Positions 33,685-45,195 of a stretch of DNA of 64,000 nt are shown here, piece by piece. Numbering within the stretch: the stretch's first letter is position 1; the number at the start of each line of letters is the position of its first letter. The position numbers and the translations under genes are program-made. A model generated the notes under the pieces. It ran no database searches, was not told the DNA's origin, and worked only from the letters and a program-made list of their open reading frames with translations. Origin of the DNA: Liriodendron chinense (taxonomy: Eukaryota > Streptophyta > Magnoliopsida > Magnoliales > Magnoliaceae); the NCBI GenBank assembly GCA_003013855.2, contig ML058505.1, forward strand, positions 1,302,001-1,366,000, written 5' to 3'.

Positions 33685-34077
33685 GTCCACATGGCAAAGT
33701 TTTGTAGCCCGACATCACGGTGCATGTGTTATGTCACATTGTCCATCTGTTTTGTGAGATCATTTAAGGGCATGAGCAAAAAAAAATTAAGTATATCTAA
33801 GGATTAAGTGCACTGCACCACAGAAAAGCAGTAAGTTTCTGATATTTGCGTTTTCCCTTCATTCATGTCGTGTGTGACCTTATGAATAGGTTGGATAGCC
33901 AATGAACACCGTGGCACTCTAGGATGGTTTTAGTCGGAGGGCGACATTGTCTCATTGCTTTATGTGGTGCGGCTCACTTGAGCCTTGAATCTGCCTCATT
34001 TTTTGGGTTCATGCCTTAAATGATCTCTCATAATGGACAGATGGTGTGTATATAACACATACATCATTGTGGGGCCT
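33685..34077. mobile_element. Fold-back element, cut at its right end
   Basis: Left part with GACATCACGGTGCATGTG; right arm ATGGACAGATGGTGTGTA and ACACATACATCATTGTGGGG. It stops abruptly at about 34077, where the Tat1 LTR seems to begin. Confidence 0.65.
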
Positions 34078-34799
34078 ATTCATACCAAAATATGGTCGAA
34101 CGGGCAAAGTCAGTTGATGGGAGAGGGCTTCGGGACTATCCGCAAGCTCCTCAGCTTTCCCAGGGTTCGGGTCACTCTCAACGCCTTGTCAGGTGTCGAT
34201 CCGCTGCAGCTAGTCCGCCAATTGGTACGAGCGGAAGATGAGGTCCGGTCGAGCTCCTTTGGGGAAGAAAACATAAGAGGGGTGGCTCGGGATCCAGCCG
34301 TTAGCCCTCCGATGGCTAAGTTAGATTTTGTATTGGAGCGGGTTGTTTATCAGGTGGAAATCCAAATCTCTACCCTGTTTGTGAGTGGCATGGGGGACTT
34401 TATAGTGCGTAGCCCACACTGCCTCTTTGCAATGATGCGGCGTGTCGTCCAAGACACGCCTTCTCGGTACTCGAGTGGCTGGCGTGAGGGGCGAGCCATA
34501 CCTTTGTCAAGCCTAGCCTGACAGCGTAGTCCTGTGGTACTCATTGGGGGCAGGTCACCTATCCTCTGACATATGTCCCGTCAAGCAGGTTTTGCGTGAC
34601 CCGCACACTGAGCTTGCAACCACGTCCCATGAGGTTAGCCTCGGGTCAGGGGAATGGATCTCAGACATCTTCATCAGGAGTGTGTACGCTCATCCATCCG
34701 ACCTTCCCATCCAACAACCGAATAGGGCAGGCGTCTCGGTTCATGGCGCAGCTGATGGTTTGAGACCGACTAGTTGTTAGCTCGTATTTGTCCCCAATA
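34078..34799 (-). repeat. Probable 3' LTR of Tat1
   Basis: The right edge is clear: on the minus strand a G-rich polypurine tract is followed by TATTGGGGACAAATACG, a TGTTGGGG-type LTR start with TG changed to TA. The left edge is inferred from the end of the preceding fold-back element and is uncertain. A reading frame over 34033-34521 (plus) has no recognisable domain and spans this LTR. Confidence 0.55.
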
Positions 34800-34815
34800 G
34801 CAGTCCCCCTGCTCA
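34800..34815 (-). other. Polypurine tract of Tat1
   Basis: The minus strand reads GTGAGCAGGGGGACTGC before the LTR start. It corresponds to the GGAGGGGCATC tract of Tat2 at 55580. Confidence 0.65.
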
Positions 34816-34838
34816 CGAGCTCGGATTACCGGGCTCGA

Positions 34839-36220
34839 TGTTGAGCTTTGAAATGTGCATATTCTAACCCTAATTCATCACACATTATGCATGGTTTGCA
34901 TGTTTAAAAGATTATTCAAATTCATATTTTGTGATTGTAGGATTGAGAGAGAGAATTCACTAATTTGATGCCTAATGAGTCACTTTGTATACATTGAAGA
35001 TCAAAAGATTAAGTGACAAAAGGTGGAAGAAAGATGCAAGGGAGAAAAAGAAGAAAGAAGAAAAGTTGCAAAAAATTGCACTACCGATCGGTCATTCGAC
35101 CGGTCGGAAGTTCAAATCAAGGCCCTATGCTGCCAACCTTGCTGGACCAAAAACTGATGAAACCAACCGGTCGTCCGACCGGTCGACCACCACTGACGAT
35201 CGGTCGTCCAACCGATCATATTTACCAAGAGCTGAGAAGTTTTTAGAAGAAACTCGCTGGACCAAAACAGAGGGTTGACGACCAGTCGCCCAACCAGTCG
35301 ACGCAAAAGAGCTTGTTCTTCAAGCTCCAAAATTTCATGCGCAAGTGCTTAATTCCTTACACAATTCTGGAATCTTCCATGTAGTAGAGCATCAAACCTA
35401 TAAAATGACACCTAAGGTTCGTTCCTAAGGTATCCTAGAAGAGATTGAAGGTCTTGGAAAGTGAAGGAAAGCATCATAGAGCATCCGCAACTTTGCCAAC
35501 TTCGGGTTTTTCTAGTTTTTCATATTTTTCTTTAGTTTTTCTTTTGATTCTAGTTGTAGGATGATGATGCTCGGCTAGAACCTCTTAGCTAAGGCTAAGA
35601 GGTGAAGCTTATAGCTAGTTTTCATGGAGAATTTGTTTAATTCAAGTACCTTTACTTAAAGTTTGGATATTTAAGTTCTAGCTTGACAAAAGTTGATATT
35701 TTTTGGATGTTTTATGAGATTTCATGTGCTTTGGACATGGTTTCCTTACAATTCTATGAGATTATCATGTTTAGATTGATTAGATTTGAATTATAGTAAC
35801 CTTAGAGCATACCATAGTCTCTTGGCATGGTTGTTACTTTAAAAGCTACCTGTTTGAATTCTATATGCTTTATTAGAATTAGAATCTTATTTTCTAACTT
35901 AAGTGGGATTGTTTGTGTTTAAATGCTTAATCTTCCAACTAGATGAGAGATAGAACATCGAATCTAGTTGTGTTGATACTTGGATGAATGAATTCACATG
36001 GAACTACTAGAAGTGGATCCTTAAGCCTTAGTTCCATTAATTACCATATTTTTATAAAAGTTATTATTTTTAATTAGTTTTTAAAATCAAACTTAAAAAA
36101 TTGTTGAATTTGAAGTTGCTAGAATGGTTTGAATTGGTTTACCCTAATTCCTTGTAGATCGACCTCGATCTTACCGAGTTATTACTACATCGCAAGCCTT
36201 GCACTTAAGACGAGCGAACA
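34839..36220 (+). repeat. Plus-strand LTR with adjoining primer site, otherwise truncated
   Basis: It starts TGTTGAGCTTTG and ends GACGAGCGAACA, 1382 bp, and is related to the LTR at 49910. It has four GATCGGTC/GACCGGTC palindromes (35086-35305), a TATA box TATAAAA (35399-35405), and the CCTCTTAGC / GCTAAGAGG hairpin (about 35582-35604). It lies between the Tat1 polypurine tract and the Tat1 antisense gene, with no partner LTR. Confidence 0.85.
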
Positions 36221-36473
36221 AGTTTTCAGCGCCGTTGCCGGGGAATCAAGGATAAACGGTTCTAAATTATTTTAGTAACTATAGAATTAGAAGTAGTTAG
36301 GATTTTCTATTTTTCTAGGGCTTGTTTTTTTTTTTCTAGAACTAACATCAATTGCTTTGTTTTGTAGGAATCACTTCTAGTTCAAGTGAAATCGGTACGT
36401 TCCTAACCTTAGCTCTGGTGACCTCATCACCTTTGAGTCTCTTCCCTTCTCTTTTTTTGAACTTTTGCTTGTT
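36221..36473 (+). other. Primer site and leader of the truncated element
   Basis: AGCGCCGTTGCCGGGGAA (from 36228) is a tRNA-Asp-type primer site with its first bases changed. The leader continues with a pyrimidine-rich run and GTTTTGTAG/GAATCACTTC, the same acceptor-like place as TTTTGCAG/GGATTTC at 51620 in the related copy. It then runs straight into the ATG of the antisense gene at 36474. Confidence 0.65.
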
Positions 36474-38376
36474 ATGGAGGGTGCCAGAGAGGAAGGGGGA
36501 GATTCTTCCCAGATGGTGACCGGCCGAGAGGAGATCTCCCGGGGAGATAACCTCCCGGAGATCCAATCCATCCACCAGGTTGCAGTCATGCTTGAGGAGC
36601 CCTCCGCTGACGAAATGGGAGAGGAGGCATTTGTATCTGCTTCCGAGCGTTAAGCACCGGGCCCGGCCTCTACCTTTGAGGCGCGAACCTCTCGAGTCCC
36701 CTCTGGTTTTTCTGCTGACCAGATCCCAACTGTTTTGTCCAAGTCCGACCTAAGCCGTATCAGACAGGACTTCGGCATTCCAGGCCCCATCGGACTTCAT
36801 TTGCCCGATGAAGGCAACCTACCGAGCCATCCCCGGGGGGACGAGGTTTCCCTATACTCCGCTTTTTTCAAGTGTGACTTCTATCTCCCCCTTCACCTAG
36901 TGGTGAGGAGGTACTTGTCGACGATGAATCTGGCTTTGAGCCAGCTTGCTCCAAACACGTATAGAACGATCTTCGGGTGCCTTGTCCTATGGCATTAGGT
37001 TGGGAACCTGAACTGACTGTCGACGAGCTGAGACACCTGTACCAGCTAAAGAAAAATCCTGGTACCAAGGGGTGGTATTACCTTTCACCCGTGTTGGGGA
37101 AAAGTTTGTCATTGGTCCAAGGTTTGCCTTCTTCCATTCATAGCTGGAAAGACGGGTGGTTCCTCACGACCAAGGGGTGGGAATCGTCCAAAGCTGAGGC
37201 GGTGACTTTAGAGTTCCAGGTGCCGAACACGTTCTCCATCCCAGGTCAGGAAACCCTTCCCATCTCGAAGTTTCGCCATTCTTCTTCTCCATTTTTTTAT
37301 TTATTATCTGAGGTGCTTACCTTACTTGTTTGCCTGAATACAGTCAATCGAGAACTAGTACCTGAGGTGACCGTCGATCAGCAGGGGCATATTGATGCCG
37401 GTCGCGGTCACCCTATGAACTTCAAGGCGTGCAACAGCCTTTTATCCTTCTCTTCCCTTCAAGAGGACGATATTATCCTTAAAGGAATGTCGGCTCCTCC
37501 GACGAAGCGCAAATCGCCGACGAGCAAGGCCGATCTGGACGCTCTTCAGGAGGCCAAATGGGTGGTGCCCAAGATAGCTGGGACCTCTTCGGTCCCTCTT
37601 CTGACTGGGTCCTCCTACTGAGCAGACCCTAATGGCGGCTGGTGGATAGGCCATAGTCGCGACATCTTCCACTCCTCCTATGGTCATCGTGGATATGACG
37701 GCTTAGGAGGGCACCTCGGGGGAGAACGTATCTTTCCTGAGTCCTTCGCTCTTTGGTAGGCTAGCTGGGGACCTCCCACCTCATTTGTGGAACCGCTTTC
37801 GATGGGCCTATAGAGGTGTTCCTGAGGCTCGAATAGAGGCCTTCCTAATGAGGCCCGAGGAGGAGCTCGCCGAAATCATGGGCGCTCGGGCGATAGGGTT
37901 AAGGGTGATGGCCCTCTGTTTCGTTTTCCCTTGACTTGGTTATTCGTTCCTTGACATGCTTTCTTTTGGCCGCAGCTCGCCTTTGGTAGCTTGGCGTTAC
38001 AAGATGCTGTGATTAAATGACCGGGATGCAGGGGATGGTGGAAGAGGGCCAATCGATGGCTAAGGTCGAAGCGGAGTGGTTAGAGAAGTTGGACTCTGCT
38101 CAGACCGAATTGCACGAGGCTCTCAAGACCAACAAGGAGTTGTCTAAGGCTCATGCTGAGGTCGAGGGGAGGCTTAAGGCCATCAGCTCAGAGTTGGAGG
38201 AGAAGGTGGCTTTATCCGAGGAGATGTTTGAGCTCGAGTATGAGAAGTGTCGTTAGGACATCGTTAATGCTCACTCGGAGTGGGATCTGAATTTTCTAGA
38301 TGTTGTCCCAGCCGAAGAGCAGCTCATGACTGAAGCCGAAGGTGGTTCTGGGGCTCCTGGCGTTTCTCAGGGATAA
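36474..38376 (+). pseudogene. Antisense accessory gene of Tat1, PF04195-like ('putative gypsy type transposon')
   Basis: It lies opposite to Tat1 pol, in the region between pol and the 3' LTR. The frame starts MEGAREEGG and has the PF04195 pattern: DFGIPGPIGLHLPDEGN, a segment with FYLPLHLVVRRYL and LALSQLAPNTYRTIFGCLVL (about 36740-36990), then ELRHLYQLKK, GWYYLSP and VQGLPSSIHSWKDGWFL (36990-37170). A C-terminal coiled-coil-like part with heptads of Leu and charged residues follows (38017-38256). Breaks: a TAA at about 36651, a frame change at about 36980 and others after 37620. Pyrimidine-rich AG sites near 37342-37345 and 37972-37975 may be remains of introns. Function unknown; such antisense frames are known in Tat-lineage elements. 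Confidence 0.75.
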
Positions 38377-38860
38377 GCCACTTTGTATTTTCTTTTTCTT
38401 GTTTGTTGTTGTTTTCTGGGGATTTTTGGGGCTATAGGCCTTTGCTTATTTTGTTCTTTCCCACTTCTTTTTATCTCAATGAAAGAACCTTTTCTCTTTC
38501 TTCTTCTTTTTATATGATGATCGTGTTCGAGTTTTTCGGAAGCAATGTTCAGGCGTCAGTATCCTGGCCTTTGGAAGGGCTTGGGAACTTTTGTTTTTCG
38601 TGGGCATTTTGCCTCGGCCCTTGGAACGGCTTGGATGCCACTTGGGTCTTTAGACCTTGACACTTTTATGGCTCGTGCCCCATTCTTTGAGGGGCAGGTG
38701 GGTCCGTGACCTCCGCCCTTTGGGGCTTGGCCCCCTGACCTATCATGGGACATGCATTTCTAGGTGAGGTAGACGTTCATGTGTCGTTGGCCAGTGTTTG
38801 TGCCAAAAGTTTTCTTTACTGGATGGATCTTTTTAAGTACATCGTAGCTTTATGTAGATT
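38377..38860. other. Between antisense gene end and pol end of Tat1
   Basis: T-rich sequence after the antisense stop (38377-38520), then sequence with no frame or motif I recognise. Both convergent transcripts would end here. Confidence 0.5.
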
Positions 38861-41800
38861 CTATTGGTAGTACACCCTTAGATGTTCGGCGTTCCATGAG
38901 TGTCGCAGTGGCCGACTTTGTAAGTCCTCTAGCCAGTACGTTCCAGGCCGGGCTACCGCGATGACGTGGTATGGTCCCTCCCATTTCGGTCCCAAGGAGC
39001 CGAAGTCGACATCTTTGGTTCCCTCAGAGACCGTTGGAGGACTAGTTCCCCAACCCTGAAACTTCTCTTTCTCACCCGGGAGTTGTAATATCGGGCTACC
39101 CTCTGTTGGTACTTCGCGACCTTGACCCAGGCGATTTCTCAGACTTCTTCTTGCAGGTCCAAACCGAGGAGAATTTTGTTGTCGTTTTTCGCAATGTCAA
39201 AGAGCTATACTCGGTGTGTGGGCAAGTTGAGCTCTACTGGGATGACGGCCTCGGCTCCGAATGATAACGAGAATGAGGTTTTCCCCATGGTAGATCGAGC
39301 CGTGGTACGGTATGCCCAAAGTACGTGGGGTAGCCCGTCTACCCACGCGCCTTTAAATTGGTCGAGCTTTCTCTTGAGTAAGTTCTTGATGGCTTTATTG
39401 ACGGCCTCGACCTGGTTGTTTGCTTGTGGGTGGTAGGGCAATGAAAACACGTGCCAGAGGCCCAGTTCGGCGCAAATGTTATCGAGGCGAACGTTGTCGA
39501 ACTGCCTTGCGTTGTCGATGATGATGGATTGAGGAATGCCGAATCTGCAGACTATAGATTTTCAGGTGAAATATGTGGTCTTCTTCTTTGTGATCTTTGC
39601 CAAGGGCTCGGCCTCTACTCATTTGGTGAAGTAGTATATGGCAATAATGACGTACCTGGTTTGTCCCCTTCCTCTGGGGAGTGGCCCTATGATGTCGATT
39701 CCCCATTGAGCGAACGGCCACAACCGGTCATGGGGGTAAACTCTTCCGGGGGTTGATGTGGTACAGGCGTGAATCTCTGACACCTATCCCATTTTTTCAC
39801 CATTGCCCGGGCATCTTGTTGTAGGGTGGGCCAATAGTAGCCCTGTTGCAGTACCTTGTGTGCGAGTGCACGGCCTCCCGAATGGTTGCCGCACACCCCC
39901 CTTGTGGACCTCATCGAGCACATACTTTACCTCGGGCGCTCGTAGGCATTTTAAGCATGGGGAAGACAACCCTTGCTTGTATAACAATTCGCTGATAATG
40001 GTGTACCGGGCTACCCGTACTCGCAAACGTCGTGCTTCCTTCCTGTCCTCCGGGAGTTCTCCATGCTTTAAGTACTAAATGATCGGGTCTTCAATGACTG
40101 GCATGGACTCCGACGCTTCCTCCTCGTCTATTGAGCATGATTTGAGGAATTCGATGGGGATCGTCCATGCTAACTCCTCATCGACCAAGGAGGCAAGCTT
40201 AGCTAGTGAGTTCACATTGGTGTTCTCGGCTCTCAGAACATAAACAATGTCAGTGCATTCGAAGCGTCCAAGCAGGGTCTTGACTTTGGCCAAATAGGCA
40301 ATCATCCGCCTTTCCTTGGCCTGGTACTCCGACGTTACTTGCCCGATGATGAGTTGGGAATCACTACGAACCCTCAGCTAGCATACTTCAAAAGCCAGGG
40401 CCATGCGCAGCCCGGCCAGGAGAGCTTCGTATTCTGCTTCATTGTTGGAGGCTCGAAACCCGAATCGTAGGGCGTACTAGACTTTCGCACTGTCGGGAGA
40501 TACCAGGATTAACCCTGCACCGCTACCCTAGATATCGGATGATCCGTTGACGTATAGGACCCACGTTGGCTCCCCGAACTAGACCTTGATATTGCGATCG
40601 CTAGGTTCATCAGGTCGGGCAAGACTCGGATCCGTGAATTCTGCAATGAAGTTTACAACCGCTTGCGCTTTCATGGCCGTGCATGGCCAGAATCGAATAT
40701 CGAATTCACTGAAGTCGATAGCCCATTTTGTAAGGCGCCCGGTGTTTCAGGCTTTTGGAGCACCTGTCGGATTGGCTGATCGGTTAATACGATGATCGTG
40801 TGAGCCTGAAAGTAAAGCTGCAATCGTCGGGCTGAGGCTATTAACGCGAGGGCCAACTTCTCAATGTCTGGGTATCTTATCTCCGGACCGAGGAGAGCTT
40901 TACTGGTGTAATAAACAGAATGTTGGATGCCCTTGTTGTCCCTTATCATCATCGAGCTCACGGCAATGGCGATACTGCCAAATAGAAAAACATTTCTTCA
41001 ACGGACACTGGCTTAGACAGCAGGGGGGAGGGGCTCGAGGTATGACTTTGATTGCTGAAATGCTTCCTTGCATTTATTCGTCCAGACTCTGGCCTTGTTC
41101 CCCCTAAACTATCAGAAGAAGCAAAGGCACTGGTCAATTGCTGTTGAGACGAATCGGCTAGGGGCTACGATCCGACCTGTCAAGCGTTGGATTTCTTTAA
41201 CAGTGGTTGGGGAACTCATCTTGACGAGGGCCCTTATCTTGTCGGGTTTTGCCTCTATACCTCGTTCGTTGACGATGAACCCCAAGAATTTGCCTGGCCT
41301 GATGCCAAACGCGGACTTGCTTCGGTTCAGCTTCATCTTATATTTGCAAAGGGTGGAGAACATTTCGCGGAGGTCGGCAATGTGGTTCGGCAGGAACGTG
41401 CTCTTAACGAGCATGTCATGTACATACACCTCCATGCTCTTCCCCAATTTCTCGGTAAACATGCGGTTCACAAGCCTCTGGTATGTCGCACCAGCGTTCT
41501 TCAGCGCGAAGGGCATGGCTTTGTAACAGTATAAGCCTCGATACATGATGAAGACGGTTTTAATCTTGTCGGGATTTGGTTGTATCCAGTGTACGCGTCC
41601 ATAAAGCTTAACAGCGCATAGCCCGAAGTTGCGTCAACGTGCTGGTCGATCCAAGGCAAAGGGAAGCTGTCTTCTAGGAATGCCTTATTTAGGTCGGTGT
41701 AATCAACGCATACTCTCCATTTGCCGTTCGCCTTCTTAACCACGACAACATTTGACAGCCACTCGGGGTAGTGGACTTCTTCGATGACTTTGGCAGGAAG

Positions 41801-42288
41801 GAGCTTGTCAACTTCTTCCCTGATGGCGTCAGACCACTCAACATTCAAGGGGTGTCGCTTTTGCTGGACAGGTCTGTAGCTCGGCTCGATGCTTAGACGA
41901 TGCTCAACAATGCTCGGACTGATTCCCAGCATGTCTAGATGCGACCAGGCAAACACATAGGCGTGTTCCTTTAAGAGGTCTTGGAGTTGTTAATGGAGGT
42001 CGGCCCCAAGCTGTGATCCAACCTAAACCACTCTACTTGGGTCTGCATTGTTAATGGAGACGGGGAGGAGGTCCTCGGCAGGGGCACCTCTTTCCATTGA
42101 TTCTTCCTTCAGGTCGAGGGAGGTGTCTCGAACGATTGTCAAGACCTGAGATTTCCCCCTGAGGGCTAAGGCGTAACAGCGTCGGGCCTCCCCCTGATCC
42201 CCCCTCACTCTTTCTACTCCTCTTTTTGTCGGGAACTTGAGGGCAAGGTTGTAGATCGATATTCCAACCTTGAGGGCGCGCAGCATAG
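38861..42288 (-). pseudogene. Tat1 pol: RT, RNase H, archaeal-type RNase H, integrase
   Basis: This is the main part of a Tat-lineage Ty3 polyprotein. In order: protease tail (MLRALKVGIS, next to 42288), the RT entry motif VFAWSHLDMLGI (about 41955), KANGKWRVCVDYTDLN, SFMDAYTGYNQI, and the RT active site, read here as YVHDML where YVDDML is expected. RNase H (YYTSKALLGPEIRYPDIEKLALAL) follows, then a second RNase H (40075-40450), the integrase zinc-finger region (39784-40026), HPQANNQVEAVNKAIK (39400) and the C-terminal LGPKWEGPYHV...SWNAEHLRVYY ending at the TAG at 38861. Several frame changes and stops are present. Double RNase H is typical of Tat elements. The copy is dead. Confidence 0.88.
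42284..42288. repeat. Target-site duplication CATAG (left copy)
   Basis: Repeated exactly at 49300-49304 on the other side of the element 42289-49299. Confidence 0.93.
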
Positions 42289-44010
42289 TGTTCGCTCCCC
42301 AAGTGTAGGGTTGCAATGTAGTAATAATTCGGTAAAGACAGAGATCGTTCTCAAGGACTAATGTAGGAATTCTCAGAATTTCTTCTAGCAATCTCCAATT
42401 GAAATCAAACTACAATAATCCGTAAATATGAATGTATGAGAATAATTTGTAACTTATGATGAATATAACAATCTAAAAAAAGCACTAGGGTGTCAAGGAT
42501 CCACTTGTAGTGATCCTTGATGCATAACTCACTTTGATTTCTCAATTAAACTACTACAATTGAAATTAAATCCTATCTAGCCGGAATATGGAGCGGTTAA
42601 TTCAGCAAAACAATCTGTCATATGTGTTGTTCATCAACATGATTAACTCAATTCAAGTTAGGACTTGAACACACTCAATGTATAGGTCAATCCTAGTTCT
42701 AATAGGTTAAGATCACAATCATAATAATCATCAAACCCTGTCACAAGGCTTAACTATATTACGATTTGAACTTCATCCAAATCATATAAATAAGCAATAT
42801 ATGTTTCAGACTTCTCATAAAAAGTAGAACTTTGGTTTGAAGTTCTCACATGAAGAACCAAGTCTAGAGCATCTTAAATCCAATTCCTTGGAGCGTACAA
42901 GTCTAGATCTATGCAAAACAACTAAGAATTAAAGCAATTCTTCTAAACATCCAAGAGTCATCATAAGATTAAGAAAAACTACTTAGAACTTTATTCAAAC
43001 TTAACAAACCATTGTTCAATTAATAAAAATCCAACTTGAAACCAATAAAAATGAATTAAAGCATCTTAGATCTACTACAAGCTTCACCTCTTAGCCCTAG
43101 CTAAGAGGTTAGGGCTAAGAGGTTAACTAATAAAAAGCATAAAAACAAACTAGAACTAGAACAAGAAGAAGAAAACTAATTGTAGGAGGCTAGGAAGCCT
43201 CCTAGGTCTTGAATCCTTTGCTCCCCACATTGCTAAATGCCCTAGGAATGAAGTGAAGGTCTCCTTTTATAGCTTTCACACCCTACAAACGAAGAATCTT
43301 CGAGAATTTGCATAGAATTTACACACTGCGCAGAAAAAATTGGAGCCAGACTTGAATTTTTTTAAACTGGGCGCATGGTTGATTGATTGATTGTGCTGGG
43401 CGATTAATCGGTTGTGTTGGGCGATTGATCGCAAGTGGTGGGCGATGGATCGCACAAAGTTTTCAGAGAGTTTCAACAGCAATTCTTTAAAAATTTGCAT
43501 TCTGTCGATTGATCTACAGGCTCGGCGATCAATCGCTCAGGCTAGGAGATCAATCACAATTCTGCACTTCAGTCCAGCAATAATTTTGTCAATTTCTGCT
43601 GTGAGCAATTAATCACTCAAGTCTGTCAATCAATCGCTCAGGCTGAGCGATCAATCGACGGATCAATCTTTGGATCATTCTTCAGAAACTGCAACTTTCT
43701 GCATATTACTTTAATGGCCTTGCAGCTCTGCACTTTGGTTTTTATGGCCTTGTCAAGTCTTTTAATGTGATTTCTTTAGTGTTTTTCTTTATTTTTCAAC
43801 TCTATCTTTCATAGCTTCTTCTTCTATTCTTAGGCTTTCTTCCTTTGATCCTCAAGGTGTCCTAAAGCGGTCTTTTAGCATTAAATTCAAAAGGTCTCTC
43901 TCTCATTCCTACAATCACAAACCATGCATTAAATTATTCTTTAAATCATGAAAACCATGCATAATGTGTGATGAATTGGGGTTAGATTATGCACAATTCA
44001 GAGTTTAACA
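42289..44010 (-). repeat. 3' LTR of the LARD-like element
   Basis: Contains an array of GCGATCAATCGC-type palindromes (about 43370-43670) in the place where the gag-only family has GACCGGTCG palindromes. A minus-strand TATA box (TATAAAAG, about 43264-43271) and the CTCTTAGC / GCTAAGAG hairpin are also present, the hairpin here partly duplicated (about 43086-43122). Confidence 0.92.
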
Positions 44011-44022
44011 CACCCCCTACTA
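44011..44022 (-). other. Polypurine tract of the LARD-like element
   Basis: The minus strand reads AGTAGGGGGTG next to the 3' LTR. Confidence 0.8.
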
Positions 44023-45195
44023 GCATTTTGCTAGTCTTGAGCAAAACATGCGTGAAACAAATCCATTCTTTAAAAACTCAACTCTCCCTCAGAAACTATG
44101 CTTCTAAAAACTCTAAGACATATAAGTGTAAAATTCAGAAAAACTTAGTGATGGAAATTGAAATATTAAACTCCCTAAAAATAATAAGTGTTCAAATGGA
44201 ATCCCCATTGATTGATTGATAAATAGAAGAATCTGAACAAGTTTAAGCTAGTGTGTATAGTGAATGTTCATCACATGAGTTTTCTAGAATTACATTCTTC
44301 ATAGATCAATCAAACTAAAAATCTAAGAGTGTTCAAATCAACAGCAAGCCTATAACAAAAACTTGCCTTACCATTCATTAGACGGCTTTCACACTACTTC
44401 CCATTTCCAACTTTGGTTATGGGTAGACCATCCCCTGAATAGTAATAGGTAGCCCTTTTCAGAAATTTTCAACACATTTTCAACAATAACCATTTTTTAC
44501 ATCATTTTCCTTCTTTTTCATTTTTTTAAGATCAATAGCTGAGGAATCCAAAAGGCTCACTTCAAATTAAAGCAATAATCACGTAATGGTAACGACATAG
44601 GATAAAAATCCTTGCCCCATATTACATTTGAACATGATGGACAAAGTTCCCCCAGCTTGGTTCCTTAACACCTTAAATCTCAGTATAACCGATCCATAAA
44701 TCTACATAATCCCTTCAAACCATGAGAATAATGTGATGTGAATTAGACTCAAAAGTGTTCAAATTTTCTATCGATCATAAAAAATAGGAGAATTCATATA
44801 GAAAACTATCATATTACAGGTAATTCAAAGTTTTCAAAATCAATCACTTCATTTCTCTTTCTTTTGTACTTATAACATCTCAAGTGCATAGAAATACGAT
44901 TTTCCAAAGGAGTTTTGAATTTTCAGAAAAATAAAAAATTTTCTACATAATTACTCTAAATGTCACAAAGTCTAGTAGATTCATTTAAAGAATCTCACCC
45001 CACAACCAAAATTTTACATTGTCCTCAATGTAACAAGATATGCAATATGCATGACATGAGAGCAATGACATATAACAAAGGAGAGTGAGGACGAGAGTAC
45101 CTGAGGTAACAAGTTGATTAATTCCAGCATCTTCCATTGTCTCGATGAGACTTATTCAATCTTAAATGCAGAAAAATAAATCTTAACCTACCTAC
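44023..45195 (-). other. 3' non-coding interior of the LARD-like element
   Basis: No supported gene. Parts match 23551-24750 of the gag-only element (for example the GGTTATGGGTAGACCATCCC block at about 44415). Confidence 0.6.

Noticed and set aside
34033..34521. A 162-residue plus-strand frame that could be a host gene.
   Set aside because: It begins in fold-back sequence, runs into what looks like the Tat1 LTR, and has no domain that I recognise.
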